Part shown: in pieces, positions 46,652 to 56,108 of the stretch | Numbering within the stretch: the first letter of the stretch is position 1 | Layout: the number at the start of each line of letters is the position of its first letter | Assembly (NCBI RefSeq): GCF_020515525.1 | Contig: NZ_JAIYEP010000007.1 | Span: 1 to 64,000, forward strand | From: Rhodococcus yananensis | Lineage (GTDB): Bacteria > Actinomycetota > Actinomycetes > Mycobacteriales > Mycobacteriaceae | DNA length: 64,000 nt | Direction of reading: 5' to 3' | Made by a program: the position numbers and the translations under genes | The notes under the pieces: generated by a model | The model's input: the letters and a program-made list of their open reading frames with translations, nothing else | Databases searched by the model: none | Told to the model about the DNA's origin: nothing

Positions 46652-46697
46652 CCGCCCCGGCGGCATCCTCCCCCGGACCGCACGACACCCCGGTCGG

Positions 46698-47063
46698 TCA
46701 CAGGAGATCGACCGCTTCCGGGTCGAGGATCACTTCGAGCGACACGATGCGACACCGGTCGTCGAACTCGAACACGTCGGTGGTCGCGAAGTCCGGGATC
46801 AGCTCGGTGTGGATCCGCAGTTGCACGGCAGCATGTTTGCCGGTGACCGTGATCGGACCGATCCTCGTGACGTCGAACGCCACCTGCGCGTTGCGTTCGT
46901 CGAACGCGCGGATCTCCTCGAGGCCACGGTAGCTGTGCACACCGAGCGGCTCGTGTTGCACGGCGTTCTCGGCGAACAGGCCGACGAGCCCGTCGACGTC
47001 GTGGTTGCCGAGATGCTCGAGGTACGCCTCGACGGCCGCGCAGATCTCACGACGGGTGGGCAC
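46698..47063 (-). CDS. NTF2-like (SnoaL/ketosteroid isomerase fold) protein
   Basis: A 121-residue single-domain protein: helix EICAAVEAYLEHLGNHDVDGLVGLF then AVQHEPLGVHSYRGLEEIRAF and curved sheet strands, the NTF2-like layout. GTG start with AAGGAG eight bases upstream. Members bind or isomerise small hydrophobic molecules; the substrate is not readable. It lies 31 bases after the cysNC direction's end and is transcribed with the same strand, but it is 3' to cysNC, not part of a clear pathway. Confidence 0.8.
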   Translation of the reverse strand: MPTRREICAAVEAYLEHLGNHDVDGLVGLFAENAVQHEPLGVHSYRGLEEIRAFDERNAQVAFDVTRIGPITVTGKHAAVQLRIHTELIPDFATTDVFEFDDRCRIVSLEVILDPEAVDLL

Positions 47064-47103
47064 GGGTGCACTCCTTCGACGGTCGGTGTGGCGGGGCGAA
47101 CGA

Positions 47104-49032
47104 TCAGGCGATGACACCGCGAGCGCGGAGCATCTCGACGATCACGGCGCTCGCCTCCTCGGGTGACATCACGGTGGTGTCGATCCGCAGGTCGGCGTCG
47201 CCGGGTGCCTCGTAGGGCGAGTCGATCCCCGTGAAGTTGGTGAGCTCACCGGCACGTGCCTTGCGGTACAAGCCCTTCCGGTCTCGCTGCTCTGCGACCT
47301 CGAGCGGGGTGTCGACGAAGATCTCGCAGAACCGGTCGTCGCCGATGCTCTCGCGGGCTGCCCGTCGTTCCGCCTCGAACGGTGAGATGAACGACGCCAG
47401 CACGATCAGGCCCGCATCGGTCATCAACCGCGCGACCTCGGTGACGCGGCGGATGTTCTCCACGCGATCGGCCTCGGTGAATCCGAGGTCGCGACACAGG
47501 CCGTGTCGGACGTTGTCGCCGTCGAGGAGATAGGTGTGGCAGCCCAGCGCGTACAGACGTTTGTCGAGAGCGTTCGCGATGGTGGACTTGCCGGAACCGG
47601 ACAGTCCCGTGAACCACACGACCTGGGATCCGTGCCCCATCAGCTCGGTACGGGCTGCCGAGTCGACGTCGACGGACTGCCAATGGATGTTGTCGGCGCG
47701 ACGCAGGGAGTGCGTGATCATGCCTGCGCCGACCGTGTCGTCGGTGAACCGGTCGATGAGGACGAAGCCGCCGGTGTCCCGATTCTCGGTGTAGGGGTCG
47801 AAGGGCACAGCACGATCGAAACTGACATTGCACACCCCGATCTCGTTGAGCGCCAACGTCGTCGTGGCGACCTTCTCGAGGGTGTCCACGTTGATCTTGT
47901 ATTTCGGTCGGGTGATGCGGGCCTGCACCGTCGCCGTCCCGATCCGGCACAGGTACGGGCGTTCGGGCAGCATGTCGTGCTCCCCCATCCACACGATCTG
48001 CGCCTCGAACTGGTCTGCGACACCGGGTGATCCGTCCGCGGCGGCGAGAACGTCGCCGCGACCGACGTCGATCTCGTCGGTGAGCGTGAGGGTCACGGAT
48101 CGACCCGGCACCGCCTCCGCGAGGTCGCCGTCGCGCGTGACGATCCGGGCGACGGTGGTCTCCTGGCCGCCGGGCAGCACCCGGACTCGGTCACCCGGAC
48201 GGACCACACCGCCGACGACCTGCCCCGAGAAACCGCGGAAGTCGGGGTCGGGTCGGTTGACCCATTGCACGGGCATCCGGAACGGGCGCTCGCCGCGCTC
48301 GTCCTCGACCTCGACCTCGACGGTCTCGAGGTGCTCGATGAGCGTGGGACCCTCGTACCAGGGGGTGTCGGTGCTGCGTGCGGTGAGGTTGTCACCCAGG
48401 TACGCGGACACGGGTACGGCCACAACGTCGTCGACACCGATCTCCCGCGCGAACGCCCGGTACTCGGCGTCGATGTCGTCGAACACCCGCTGCGAGTAGC
48501 CGACGAGATCGAGTTTGTTGACGACGAGCACGACGTGCCGGATACCGAGCAACGACACGAGATACGAGTGTCGACGAGTCTGCGGCAGAACACCTCTGCG
48601 GGCATCGACGAGGATCACGGCGAGATCGGCGGTGGACGCACCGGTGACCATGTTCCTGGTGTACTGCTCGTGACCGGGGGTGTCGGCGACGACGAACTTG
48701 CGGCGCTGCGTGGTGAAGTAACGGTAGGCCACGTCGATGGTGATGCCCTGCTCCCGTTCGGCGGCCAACCCGTCCACCAGCAGCGCGAAGTCGAGACCGT
48801 CGCCCTGCGTGCCGACCCTGCGCGAGTCGGTCTCCAACGCGGCCAGCTGGTCTTCGAAGACCAGCTTCGATTCGTACAGCAGTCGCCCGATGAGGGTGCT
48901 CTTGCCGTCGTCGACACCGCCGCAGGTGATGAATCGCAGCATGCCCTTGTTCGCGTGTCGTTCGAGACAGCGTTCGATGTCCTCGGCACTCTCGGCGCTT
49001 TCGGTGGAGGTGCTCCCGTGGAAGTCGTGCAT
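47104..49032 (-). CDS. cysNC: Bifunctional sulfate adenylyltransferase large subunit / APS kinase
   Basis: A 642-residue fusion. The CysN GTPase (about 30-450) has [28 protein letters not shown] and NKLDLVGY; it drives ATP sulfurylase with CysD. The CysC APS kinase (about 455-642) has [27 protein letters not shown] and the lid region, and makes PAPS. The frame is open upstream, but the ATG overlapping the cysD stop by one base is right. Last gene of cysQ-cysD-cysNC. PAPS feeds sulfate reduction or sulfotransfer; no PAPS reductase is in the window. Confidence 0.97.
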   Translation of the reverse strand: MHDFHGSTSTESAESAEDIERCLERHANKGMLRFITCGGVDDGKSTLIGRLLYESKLVFEDQLAALETDSRRVGTQGDGLDFALLVDGLAAEREQGITIDVAYRYFTTQRRKFVVADTPGHEQYTRNMVTGASTADLAVILVDARRGVLPQTRRHSYLVSLLGIRHVVLVVNKLDLVGYSQRVFDDIDAEYRAFAREIGVDDVVAVPVSAYLGDNLTARSTDTPWYEGPTLIEHLETVEVEVEDERGERPFRMPVQWVNRPDPDFRGFSGQVVGGVVRPGDRVRVLPGGQETTVARIVTRDGDLAEAVPGRSVTLTLTDEIDVGRGDVLAAADGSPGVADQFEAQIVWMGEHDMLPERPYLCRIGTATVQARITRPKYKINVDTLEKVATTTLALNEIGVCNVSFDRAVPFDPYTENRDTGGFVLIDRFTDDTVGAGMITHSLRRADNIHWQSVDVDSAARTELMGHGSQVVWFTGLSGSGKSTIANALDKRLYALGCHTYLLDGDNVRHGLCRDLGFTEADRVENIRRVTEVARLMTDAGLIVLASFISPFEAERRAARESIGDDRFCEIFVDTPLEVAEQRDRKGLYRKARAGELTNFTGIDSPYEAPGDADLRIDTTVMSPEEASAVIVEMLRARGVIA

Positions 49033-49937
49033 CAGAAGTAGCCCTCCTGCTTCTTCTTCTCCATCGACGCGGCGCTGTCGTGATCGATGACGCGCGCCTG
49101 CCGTTCCGACGTGGTGGTCAGCAGCATCTCCCGGATGATCCCGGTCAGCGTCGACGCGGTGGATTCGACGGCCCCGGTCAACGGGTAACAGCCGAGGGTG
49201 CGGAACCGGACGCTCTTGACCTGCGGTTCCTCCCTCGGGCGTAGCGGCATCCGGTCGTCGTCGACCATGATCAGTGCGCCGTCGCGTTCGACGACGGGCC
49301 GCGGCGCCGCGAAATACAACGGCACGATGGGGATCTTCTCTCGTCGGATGTACTCCCACACGTCGAGTTCGGTCCAGTTCGACAACGGGAACACCCGCAG
49401 GCTCTCACCCGGTCGTGTGCGCACGTTGTACAGATGCCAGAGCTCGGGCCGCTGCCTCTTCGGGTCCCACCGATGCTCGGCCGACCGGACGGAGAAGACG
49501 CGTTCCTTGGCCCGCGACTTCTCCTCGTCGCGACGGGCACCGCCGAACGCCGCGTCGAATCCGTACAGGTCCAGGGCCTGCTTGAGTCCCTGCGTCTTCC
49601 ACATGTCGGTATGCAGCGCCGAACCGTGCGTGAACGGGTCGATCCCCTTCTCCACGCATTCCGGGTTCCGGTGGACGATCAGGTCGAGATCACCTTCGGC
49701 GGCGGTCCTGTCGCGCAGCGCGTACATGTCCCGGAACTTCCAGGTGGTGTCGACGTGCAGCAGCGGGAAGGGCAGTCGCGACGGATGGAACGCCTTGCGC
49801 GCGAGGTGCAGCATCACGGCGCTGTCCTTGCCCATCGAGTACAGCATCACCGGGTTCTCGCTGCCGGCGACGGCCTCGCGCATGATGTGGATGGATTCCG
49901 CCTCGAGATGCTCGAGGTGCGTCAGCGTCCGGGTCAT
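49032..49937 (-). CDS. cysD: Sulfate adenylyltransferase small subunit
   Basis: A 301-residue PAPS-reductase-fold ATP sulfurylase subunit that makes APS from sulfate and ATP with CysN. Seen: [19 protein letters not shown] (PP-loop), [20 protein letters not shown] and [14 protein letters not shown]. The ATG overlaps the cysQ stop by four bases and its stop overlaps the cysNC start by one, indicating translational coupling. Confidence 0.97.
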   Translation of the reverse strand: MTRTLTHLEHLEAESIHIMREAVAGSENPVMLYSMGKDSAVMLHLARKAFHPSRLPFPLLHVDTTWKFRDMYALRDRTAAEGDLDLIVHRNPECVEKGIDPFTHGSALHTDMWKTQGLKQALDLYGFDAAFGGARRDEEKSRAKERVFSVRSAEHRWDPKRQRPELWHLYNVRTRPGESLRVFPLSNWTELDVWEYIRREKIPIVPLYFAAPRPVVERDGALIMVDDDRMPLRPREEPQVKSVRFRTLGCYPLTGAVESTASTLTGIIREMLLTTTSERQARVIDHDSAASMEKKKQEGYF

Positions 49938-50722
49938 CGTCCCAGCACCTCCAGCGCTCGATCCGCCCATTCGCGGCGGCAGATCAGGATGTCGGGCAGG
50001 TAGGGATCCGCGCGGTTGTAGACGGGTTCGGATCCGTCGATGCGGGAGACGTGCAGACCGGCGGCACGGGCGACGGCGACGGGTGCCGCAGAATCCCACT
50101 CGTACTGGCCACCCGTGTGCGCGTAGATGTCGGCCTCACCGCGCACCACGGCCATCGCCTTCGCCCCGGCCGAACCCATCTCCACGAGTTCGGCGCCGAG
50201 TGCGTCGGCGACCGCGAGCACCGGGGCGGGTGTGCGGGTGCGACTCACCACCAGGCGCGGCGTACGCGACGGGACGGCCCGCGGCGGGGTGTCGGCCGTG
50301 GAGTAGGTGGTGCCGAGCGCGGGTATCGCGACGGCGCCGACCGTGAGCGTGCCGTGTTCGACGAGTGCGATGTGCACGGCCCAGTCGTCGCGGCCGGCCT
50401 CCCCGAACTCGCGGGTTCCGTCGAGGGGATCGACGATCCACACACGGTCGGCGGTGAGCCGGGCGGGGTCGTCGGCACCTTCCTCCGAGAGCACGGCATC
50501 GCGGGGGCAGGCCCGCGCGAGCGCCCCGACGATGAAGTCGTGGCTGCGCTTGTCGCCGGCACGACGGATCCCGTCGGGGTCGAGGCCGGCGGCGGTGAGG
50601 GTGTGTCGGAGTTCGAGGAGAACTTCGCCTGCGGCCGTGGCGATATCGATCGCGGATGTGGTGTCGCCGAGGCGAGGATCCACCGAGTCCGAGCGCGGCA
50701 CCGCCATCGCGTCGTTCGTCAT
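49934..50722 (-). CDS. cysQ: 3'(2'),5'-bisphosphate nucleotidase
   Basis: A 262-residue inositol-monophosphatase-family enzyme that hydrolyses PAP, the by-product of PAPS use. Metal-site motifs are SEEGADDPA and the [12 protein letters not shown] signature, with [16 protein letters not shown] near the C-terminus. The ATG giving [10 protein letters not shown] is used. It is first in the cysQ-cysD-cysNC operon and divergent from a TetR gene across two operators, so PAPS production may respond to that regulator. Confidence 0.93.
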   Translation of the reverse strand: MTNDAMAVPRSDSVDPRLGDTTSAIDIATAAGEVLLELRHTLTAAGLDPDGIRRAGDKRSHDFIVGALARACPRDAVLSEEGADDPARLTADRVWIVDPLDGTREFGEAGRDDWAVHIALVEHGTLTVGAVAIPALGTTYSTADTPPRAVPSRTPRLVVSRTRTPAPVLAVADALGAELVEMGSAGAKAMAVVRGEADIYAHTGGQYEWDSAAPVAVARAAGLHVSRIDGSEPVYNRADPYLPDILICRREWADRALEVLGR

Positions 50723-50740
50723 GGACGTGACTGTAACCAC

Positions 50741-50783
50741 AGAACGAACAATGTTCAATCCCAGTTCGAACACTGTTCGTTCT
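50741..50783. promoter_or_regulatory. Twin TetR operators between cysQ and tetR
   Basis: Two 11-base palindromes of the form GAACANTGTTC lie at 50746-50756 and 50768-50778, centres 22 bases apart, and sit inside a perfect outer pair AGAACGAACA / TGTTCGTTCT (50741-50750 and 50774-50783). Two helical turns of spacing suits two TetR dimers on one DNA face. They lie in the divergent cysQ/tetR promoter. Confidence 0.75.
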
Positions 50784-50808
50784 TTCGCGTCACGGTTACG
50801 GTGGATCG

Positions 50809-51426
50809 GTGGGCGATACCAACAGCAAGTCGATCTACGGGGACGCGGAGGCGCGCCGCCGCACGACCCTCGCCGCCGCCGCGGCACTCCTCGACGAAGG
50901 TGGCTACTCGGCGCTGACGATCCGGTCGGTGGCGAAACGGTCCGGCACCAGCACCGGTCTCATCTACCAGTACTTCACCGACAAGCAGGACATCTTCACG
51001 TCACTGCTCAACGAGAGCCAGATCGAATCACGCGCGTTCGTCGCCGGCCTGCCGCGCGACCGGGGTGTCGCCGCACTGCTCGCGGCAGTGCTCCCCGAGT
51101 CCATCCGACAGTGGGCACGCGTCGGCCGCTTCACCGCGACGTGGCGCGACGTCGAACGCGACGCGCACACCGAACGCGAGTCCGTACGCGAGGTGCGCCG
51201 GACCGCCCGCGAGTACAACGCCGAACTGCAGTCCGCGCTGCTCGAAGCCGCCGCCGCCGAGGGGCGCACCCTGCGCGACGACCCCGCCACCCTACCGTTC
51301 GTCCTGTCCACCCTTCAGGGTGTCGCCGACACCGTCGTCCACAACTGGGCAGCCCACCTCGACACCCGGGACCTGATCGACTTCACCGCCGCGTCCCTCA
51401 CCGAGGCCGTCACCGTCCGCACATGA
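50809..51426 (+). CDS. TetR-family regulator
   Basis: A 205-residue regulator. The N-terminal helix-turn-helix reads ALTIRSVAKRSGTSTGLIYQYFTDKQDIF, the TetR signature; the rest is an all-helical ligand domain. GTG start, no strong ribosome site. Its likely operators lie about 30 bases upstream. Followed by an MFS pump on the same strand, the usual target of such regulators; cysQ is the divergent neighbour. Confidence 0.92.
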   Translation: MGDTNSKSIYGDAEARRRTTLAAAAALLDEGGYSALTIRSVAKRSGTSTGLIYQYFTDKQDIFTSLLNESQIESRAFVAGLPRDRGVAALLAAVLPESIRQWARVGRFTATWRDVERDAHTERESVREVRRTAREYNAELQSALLEAAAAEGRTLRDDPATLPFVLSTLQGVADTVVHNWAAHLDTRDLIDFTAASLTEAVTVRT

Positions 51427-51545
51427 CCCCCGAGGACACGCCTCGACACTCCCCATCGAGAAGGTCTCACTGAGTGGCACGAGCCCTCTTGTGACAGGTG
51501 ACACATCGTACGGTTCACGCGAACACCCTCACAACAGGAGCATTG

Positions 51546-52982
51546 ATGAGCACATCGGTGATGCCCGAACGCGCACCCACCAGGTCGGAGCGTCGATACC
51601 AACGGACCCATCCGGCCTGGGTCGTCGTGGCAGTCCTGATCACAGTGGAGGTGATCAGCGCCTTCGAGACATCGATGATGTACGCGGCCATCCCCACGTT
51701 CACGACGGTCTTCGAGGCCGACGCGTCCGCCGTCGGCTGGACCGTCACCGCCTTCCTCCTGGTCGCAGCGTCGTCCGCGGCCGTGTGCGGCAGGCTCGGC
51801 GACATGTACGGGCGCGAGCGCGTCCTGATCGTCGTGCTGATCTTCGCCGCCGTCGGCTCGATCATCAGCCTCGCGTTCGGCACGCTGTGGGGAATCATCA
51901 TCGGCCGCGCCATCCAGGGTGTCGCCGGAGCGATCCTCCCGCTGTGCATCGGCCTCGCGCGTGAGCATCTTCCCGCGCAGAAGGTCCCCATGGCCATCGC
52001 GCTGATCTCCGGATCCGCCGTCGCGGCCGGCGCCGCCTCGCTCCTCGTCGCCGGTGTGCTCATCGACCTCGGCGACTGGCGCTACATCTTCGTCGTCACC
52101 ACCGTGTACGCGCTGGTCTGCATCTTCCTCGTCGAAGCCGTCCTGCCGTGGCGCAAGCGCGACAGCACCACCCGACAACACGTGGACATCGTCGGCGCCG
52201 TCGGTCTCGCCGTCGCCGTCACGTCGATCCTGCTCGGCCTCACCGAAGGCAAGTCCTGGGGCTGGGGCGATCCCCGCGTGCTCACCCTGATCGTCGTGGG
52301 CATCGCCGTGTTCGCCTGGTGGGTGCGGTGGGAACTCGGCCGCACCTCCCCGATCGTCAACCTGCGACTCTTCGCGCAACGCAACGTCGCGCTGACCATC
52401 GGGGCCACGGTCGCGCTCGGTGTCGGCCCCATCGGCGTCACCACGATGCTCATCCCGATGATCATGCAGACCCCGGACTCGGCGCCGTTCGGTCTCGGAC
52501 TCAGCGCCACCTTCGCCGGAATGCTCTCGTTCGTCGGCGCGATGATCGGCATGCTGTTCACTCCCGTCGCCGGCAAGATCTCCGCCGCCGTCGGCGCGCG
52601 GGCATCCATGCTGCTCGGCGCCACCCTGTTCATGATCGCGTGCGCCGGCTTCTTCGTCCTCCGCGACTCCGTCGTCGGCATGACGGCACTCGTCGTCGCC
52701 GTGTCCATCGCCACCGCCTTCGCGTACACGGCCCTGCCGAACCTGCTCGTCGAATTCGTCCCCGAGAGCAACACCAGCGAGGTCACCGGAGGCCAGACCG
52801 TCGTGCGGACCGCGTCGATGGCCGTCGGTACGTCCATCGCGACCGTTCTGCTCGCGACGCTGGTGGTGCCCGGCACCTCCACCGCGACCGTCGGCGCACT
52901 CGGCGCCGTGTGCGGTCTGCTCGTCCTGATGTGCGCGATCACGATCGTGCTCACCCTCTCGGTGAAGTACCGGCGCGACTGA
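51546..52982 (+). CDS. MFS efflux permease, DHA2-like
   Basis: A 478-residue transporter with about 14 hydrophobic segments. Motif-A-like GRLGDMYGRERVLI and IQGVAGAILPLCIGLARE are visible, with AGVLIDLGDWRYIFVV in the fifth-sixth helix region. ATG start with CAGGAG upstream. It follows the TetR gene by about 120 bases and is probably repressed by it. Ends in a strong hairpin. Substrate unknown. Confidence 0.9.
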   Translation: MSTSVMPERAPTRSERRYQRTHPAWVVVAVLITVEVISAFETSMMYAAIPTFTTVFEADASAVGWTVTAFLLVAASSAAVCGRLGDMYGRERVLIVVLIFAAVGSIISLAFGTLWGIIIGRAIQGVAGAILPLCIGLAREHLPAQKVPMAIALISGSAVAAGAASLLVAGVLIDLGDWRYIFVVTTVYALVCIFLVEAVLPWRKRDSTTRQHVDIVGAVGLAVAVTSILLGLTEGKSWGWGDPRVLTLIVVGIAVFAWWVRWELGRTSPIVNLRLFAQRNVALTIGATVALGVGPIGVTTMLIPMIMQTPDSAPFGLGLSATFAGMLSFVGAMIGMLFTPVAGKISAAVGARASMLLGATLFMIACAGFFVLRDSVVGMTALVVAVSIATAFAYTALPNLLVEFVPESNTSEVTGGQTVVRTASMAVGTSIATVLLATLVVPGTSTATVGALGAVCGLLVLMCAITIVLTLSVKYRRD

Positions 52983-52990
52983 CCGGAACA

Positions 52991-53028
52991 CGCGCGGCCG
53001 GTGACCCGGAAGGGTCTCCGGCCGCGCG
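52991..53028 (+). terminator. Strong GC hairpin terminator
   Basis: CGCGCGGCCGG (52991-53001) pairs perfectly with CCGGCCGCGCG (53018-53028); inside, GACCC and GGGTC close a GGAA tetraloop. It follows the MFS stop by eight bases and lies between convergent genes. No U-run, as usual in actinobacteria. Confidence 0.8.
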
Positions 53029-53045
53029 CCATCGGTCACGGTGGA

Positions 53046-53303
53046 TCAGGCTGCCACCATGCCCGCCACCGGGATTCGGGCATCCACCGCCTGACGGAAG
53101 TTGATCATCGCGCGTTCGAGATGGTCCGGCGTGGTCACGAGCACCGCCCCCGTCGCACCCCGTTCGAGCAACAGCTCGTTCGTGAAACTCGCGTTCTCGA
53201 CCGTGGACGCGGACTCGGACTCCTCGACTATCCGTTCTCCCGCAACACCGTGCTCCACGAGCCAGTCCTTCATCGCCTCGGCCTCGGTGGCATCCCCTTC
53301 CGA
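53046..53303 (-). pseudogene. 3' remnant of a DUF218/YdcF-family gene
   Basis: About 85 codons encode the C-terminal half of a YdcF/SanA-like protein: TEAEAMKDWLVEHGVAGERI, EESESASTVENASFTNELL and VLVTTPDHLERAM. The N-terminal half, with the hydrophobic strand and glycine-rich loop of the family, is missing; upstream sequence is arginine/proline-rich and unrelated. A short ORF could start at 53366, but a working protein is unlikely. Confidence 0.6.
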
Positions 53304-53476
53304 GGGTCGTCGGATTTCGGCTGCGCGGCAGTGTGCCACCTCGACGCATCTCCCGCACGCCGACATCCCCGGTCCCGGACGGATCACAGTGCCGGCCGGC
53401 CGCCACCGTGGCGGTCCGTTCCCCGCACACCGATCACGGACACCCCGCACCGACGGGGCCTCGGCACAATGGACCC

Positions 53477-54139
53477 GTGACCGAGCCGCTTCCCGTCCCC
53501 CGCCCGCGTCGCGAGATCACTCCCGGCGCCGTGCACGTTCCCGACTGGCTCGGCCTCGACGAGCAGCGCGAGCTCGTGGCCGCGTGCCGCGACTGGGCGC
53601 GTCCGCCCGCTCCGATGCGGCACACAGTCCTTCCCGGCGGCGGTCGGATGACGGTGTCGACGGTGTGCCTCGGATGGCACTGGTCGCCCTACCGGTACAC
53701 CCGCACCGCGGTCGACGTCGACGGTGCCCCGGTCCCGCCGCTGCCGCGGTGGCTCGCCGAACTCGGTCGCCGCGCGGTCGCCGACGCCTACGGCGACCCG
53801 GAACAGGCACGGCGGTACGACCCGGACACCGCACTGATCAACTTCTACGACGCCGACGCGCGCATGGGTATGCACCGGGACGCGGACGAGCGGTCCGACG
53901 CCCCGATCGTGTCGTTGAGTATCGGCGACGCCTGCACGTTCCGGTTCGGCAACGACGAGTCGCGCGGCCGTCCCTACAGCGACGTGCGACTCGAATCCGG
54001 CGACCTGTTCGTCTTCGGCGGCCCGGCCCGGTTCGCCTTCCACGGCGTACCCGCCGTCCATCCCGGAACCGGAAGTCTCCGCACCGGGCTTCGCGGAGGA
54101 CGGCTGAACATCACTCTCCGCGCCACGGGACTCACCTGA
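53477..54139 (+). CDS. alkB: AlkB-family 2-oxoglutarate/Fe(II) dioxygenase
   Basis: A 220-residue DNA-repair type dioxygenase that removes methyl groups from N1-adenine and N3-cytosine. Iron ligands are in GMHRDADE (HxD) and AFHGVP (second His), and the 2-oxoglutarate arginine is in RLNITLR. FYDADARMG precedes the metal site as in AlkB. GTG start; upstream frame is not conserved. It converges on the encapsulin gene with seven bases between. No ada gene is adjacent. Confidence 0.92.
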   Translation: MTEPLPVPRPRREITPGAVHVPDWLGLDEQRELVAACRDWARPPAPMRHTVLPGGGRMTVSTVCLGWHWSPYRYTRTAVDVDGAPVPPLPRWLAELGRRAVADAYGDPEQARRYDPDTALINFYDADARMGMHRDADERSDAPIVSLSIGDACTFRFGNDESRGRPYSDVRLESGDLFVFGGPARFAFHGVPAVHPGTGSLRTGLRGGRLNITLRATGLT

Positions 54140-54146
54140 GCGACGG

Positions 54147-54950
54147 TCAGCGCTGCGAGATCAACGCCACCGACGCCTCACCCGTGTACACCAGGAACGT
54201 CAGCGATTCCTGGAGGTACAGGTGCACGTTCTCGGCGTCGTGCGAGGTGTAGCCGATCGACAGATCCTGGCCGACCTGCAGGTCGAAGTCGCCGCCGCGG
54301 GTGCTGAGCACGAACGCACCGTCGATCGCGGGCGCCCAGATGATGTCGCCGTCGATGAGCCGGCGGATCTGCTCGCGGATCGGATAGCCGTGGTCGGAGG
54401 TCTCGCTGACCTTGGTGTACTCGTCGGCGCTCAACAACACCGAGTACGGTCCGCCGACCCCGGCGAGGCGCAGCTCGGACAGGGCCTGGCTGATGGTCTC
54501 CGGGATGTCCCTCGGATCCTCGGGCAGCTGCAACGGCTGATTCGTCGACGACGCCCGGATCCCCTCGATCCCGGCAGCGGTGTAGCCCTCGAAGATCGCG
54601 CGGTCCTCCGCGAACGCGATCTTCTTCGCGGCCTCCTTCACAGCGTCGAGGTCGATGTCCTTCGCCCCGCGTTCGGCGCTGTCGATCTCCTCGCGTGACA
54701 GCGTGAACGGCACACGCAGTTCGACGACGTGCGCCACCCGGTGTCGCCGTGCGCGCACCCCGCCGGCGGGCGCCTCGATGTCCTCGGTGCGGCCCAGCCC
54801 GACCGCCGCGAAGTCGACGCCGTGCGGGCCGGAGAAGTCGACAACGATGCGGCCGGCGACATGACGTTTGAAGGTGCGGCTCGCCTCCTCCTCGATCTCC
54901 GCCCAGGCCTCGGCGGTGATGGGGGCGAGGTCGCGATAGAGGTTGTTCAC
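54147..54950 (-). CDS. Encapsulin shell protein (family 1)
   Basis: A 267-residue HK97-fold shell protein that self-assembles into a roughly 24-nm nanocompartment. It begins NNLYRDLAPITAEAWAEIEEEA, the characteristic encapsulin start, followed by TFKRHVAGRIVVD and ends in a VHLYLQESLTFLVYTGEA segment. The GTG start fits the family N-terminus and has AAGGAG about nine bases upstream. It lies 87 bases downstream of its cargo gene, a DyP peroxidase, and is probably co-transcribed with it. Confidence 0.96.
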   Translation of the reverse strand: MNNLYRDLAPITAEAWAEIEEEASRTFKRHVAGRIVVDFSGPHGVDFAAVGLGRTEDIEAPAGGVRARRHRVAHVVELRVPFTLSREEIDSAERGAKDIDLDAVKEAAKKIAFAEDRAIFEGYTAAGIEGIRASSTNQPLQLPEDPRDIPETISQALSELRLAGVGGPYSVLLSADEYTKVSETSDHGYPIREQIRRLIDGDIIWAPAIDGAFVLSTRGGDFDLQVGQDLSIGYTSHDAENVHLYLQESLTFLVYTGEASVALISQR

Positions 54951-55037
54951 GATGTCGGGCTCCTTCTCGGTGTCGAACACGATGGCGGTGTGTCGATGCT
55001 CGGAACTGTGTCGGACTCGGGTCCGTGTCGGACGACC

Positions 55038-56069
55038 TCAGGGACCCGGGGATGCGGTCGGTGCGACGCGCATCGTGCCGATACCCAGCGACCCGTCACG
55101 CACGGCCGGTGCGGTCGACTCGTGCTGCTCGACCCGGCCCGCCGGCGCGTCGGGCAGATCGTCGAGGAACGCTGCGGCCGGGCAGAAGAACAGGGTGCCC
55201 GTGACCGCCGTGGAGAAATCCAGGATCCGGTCGTAGTTTCCCTCGGGACTACCGAGGAACATGTTTCGCAGCATCTGCTCGGTCACGTCCGGGTCGGCGG
55301 CGTAGCCGATGAAGTAGGTGCCGAACTCGCCCTCACCGAACCGGCCGAACGCCATGTTGGCGCGGACGATCTCCCGTTCGGTGCCGTCGTCGTCGACGAT
55401 CGTGTTCAGCGCGACGTGCGAGTTCACGGGTTTGACGTCGTCGTCGAGTTCGATGTCGTCGAGTTTCGTCCGGCCGATGACGCGTTCCTGTTCCTCGGTC
55501 GACAACGCGTTCCAGGTGGTCAGATCGTGCAGGTACTTCTGCACGATCACGTAGCTGCCGCCGGTGAACTCCGGTTCGTCGTCGCCGACGAGCGCGGCAT
55601 CGGTCGCCGCACCGCCCTCGGGGTTCTCGGTGCCGTCGACGAACCCCAGCAGGTCGCGGCGGTCGAAGTACCGGAATCCGTGGGTCTCGTCGACCACCGT
55701 CGCGATTCCGCGCAACCGATCGTTGATCTTGCCGGCGAGTTCGAAGCACAGGTCCATGGTCGACGCCCGCAGGTGGAACAGCAGATCGCCGGGCGTGGAC
55801 GGCGCGTGGTGTCTCGCCCCGTCGAGCGGCACGAACTCGTGCAACCCGGCGGGGCGCGGGCCGGCGAACAACCGGTCCCACAGGGATGAGCCGATGCCGA
55901 CCACGGCCGACAACCCGCCGTTCGGAATGCGGAATCCCACGGCCTTGCGGAGGCCGGACAGATCGGCGAGCAGATCCCGGACCTGCGTCTCACCGCCCTC
56001 GTCGACCGTGACGACGAGGAAGATCGCCGCCTCGGTCAGTGGCGTCAGAATCGGTTGTGGACGAGTCAC
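55038..56069 (-). CDS. DyP-type heme peroxidase, encapsulin cargo
   Basis: A 343-residue dye-decolorizing peroxidase (B type). The distal catalytic motif GFVDGTENPEGG is present, with the heme ligand histidine in KPVNSHVALNTI. The C-terminal extension ends with DGSLGIGTMR, the cargo-loading peptide that docks inside encapsulin shells. The GTG giving VTRPQPILTPL is used; a second GTG six codons earlier is possible. It may oxidise lignin-type phenolics or act in oxidative defence. Confidence 0.96.
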   Translation of the reverse strand: MTRPQPILTPLTEAAIFLVVTVDEGGETQVRDLLADLSGLRKAVGFRIPNGGLSAVVGIGSSLWDRLFAGPRPAGLHEFVPLDGARHHAPSTPGDLLFHLRASTMDLCFELAGKINDRLRGIATVVDETHGFRYFDRRDLLGFVDGTENPEGGAATDAALVGDDEPEFTGGSYVIVQKYLHDLTTWNALSTEEQERVIGRTKLDDIELDDDVKPVNSHVALNTIVDDDGTEREIVRANMAFGRFGEGEFGTYFIGYAADPDVTEQMLRNMFLGSPEGNYDRILDFSTAVTGTLFFCPAAAFLDDLPDAPAGRVEQHESTAPAVRDGSLGIGTMRVAPTASPGP

Positions 56070-56108
56070 AAGATCACAGTAGTTCACGACGACCGGATCG
56101 GCTCGTGA

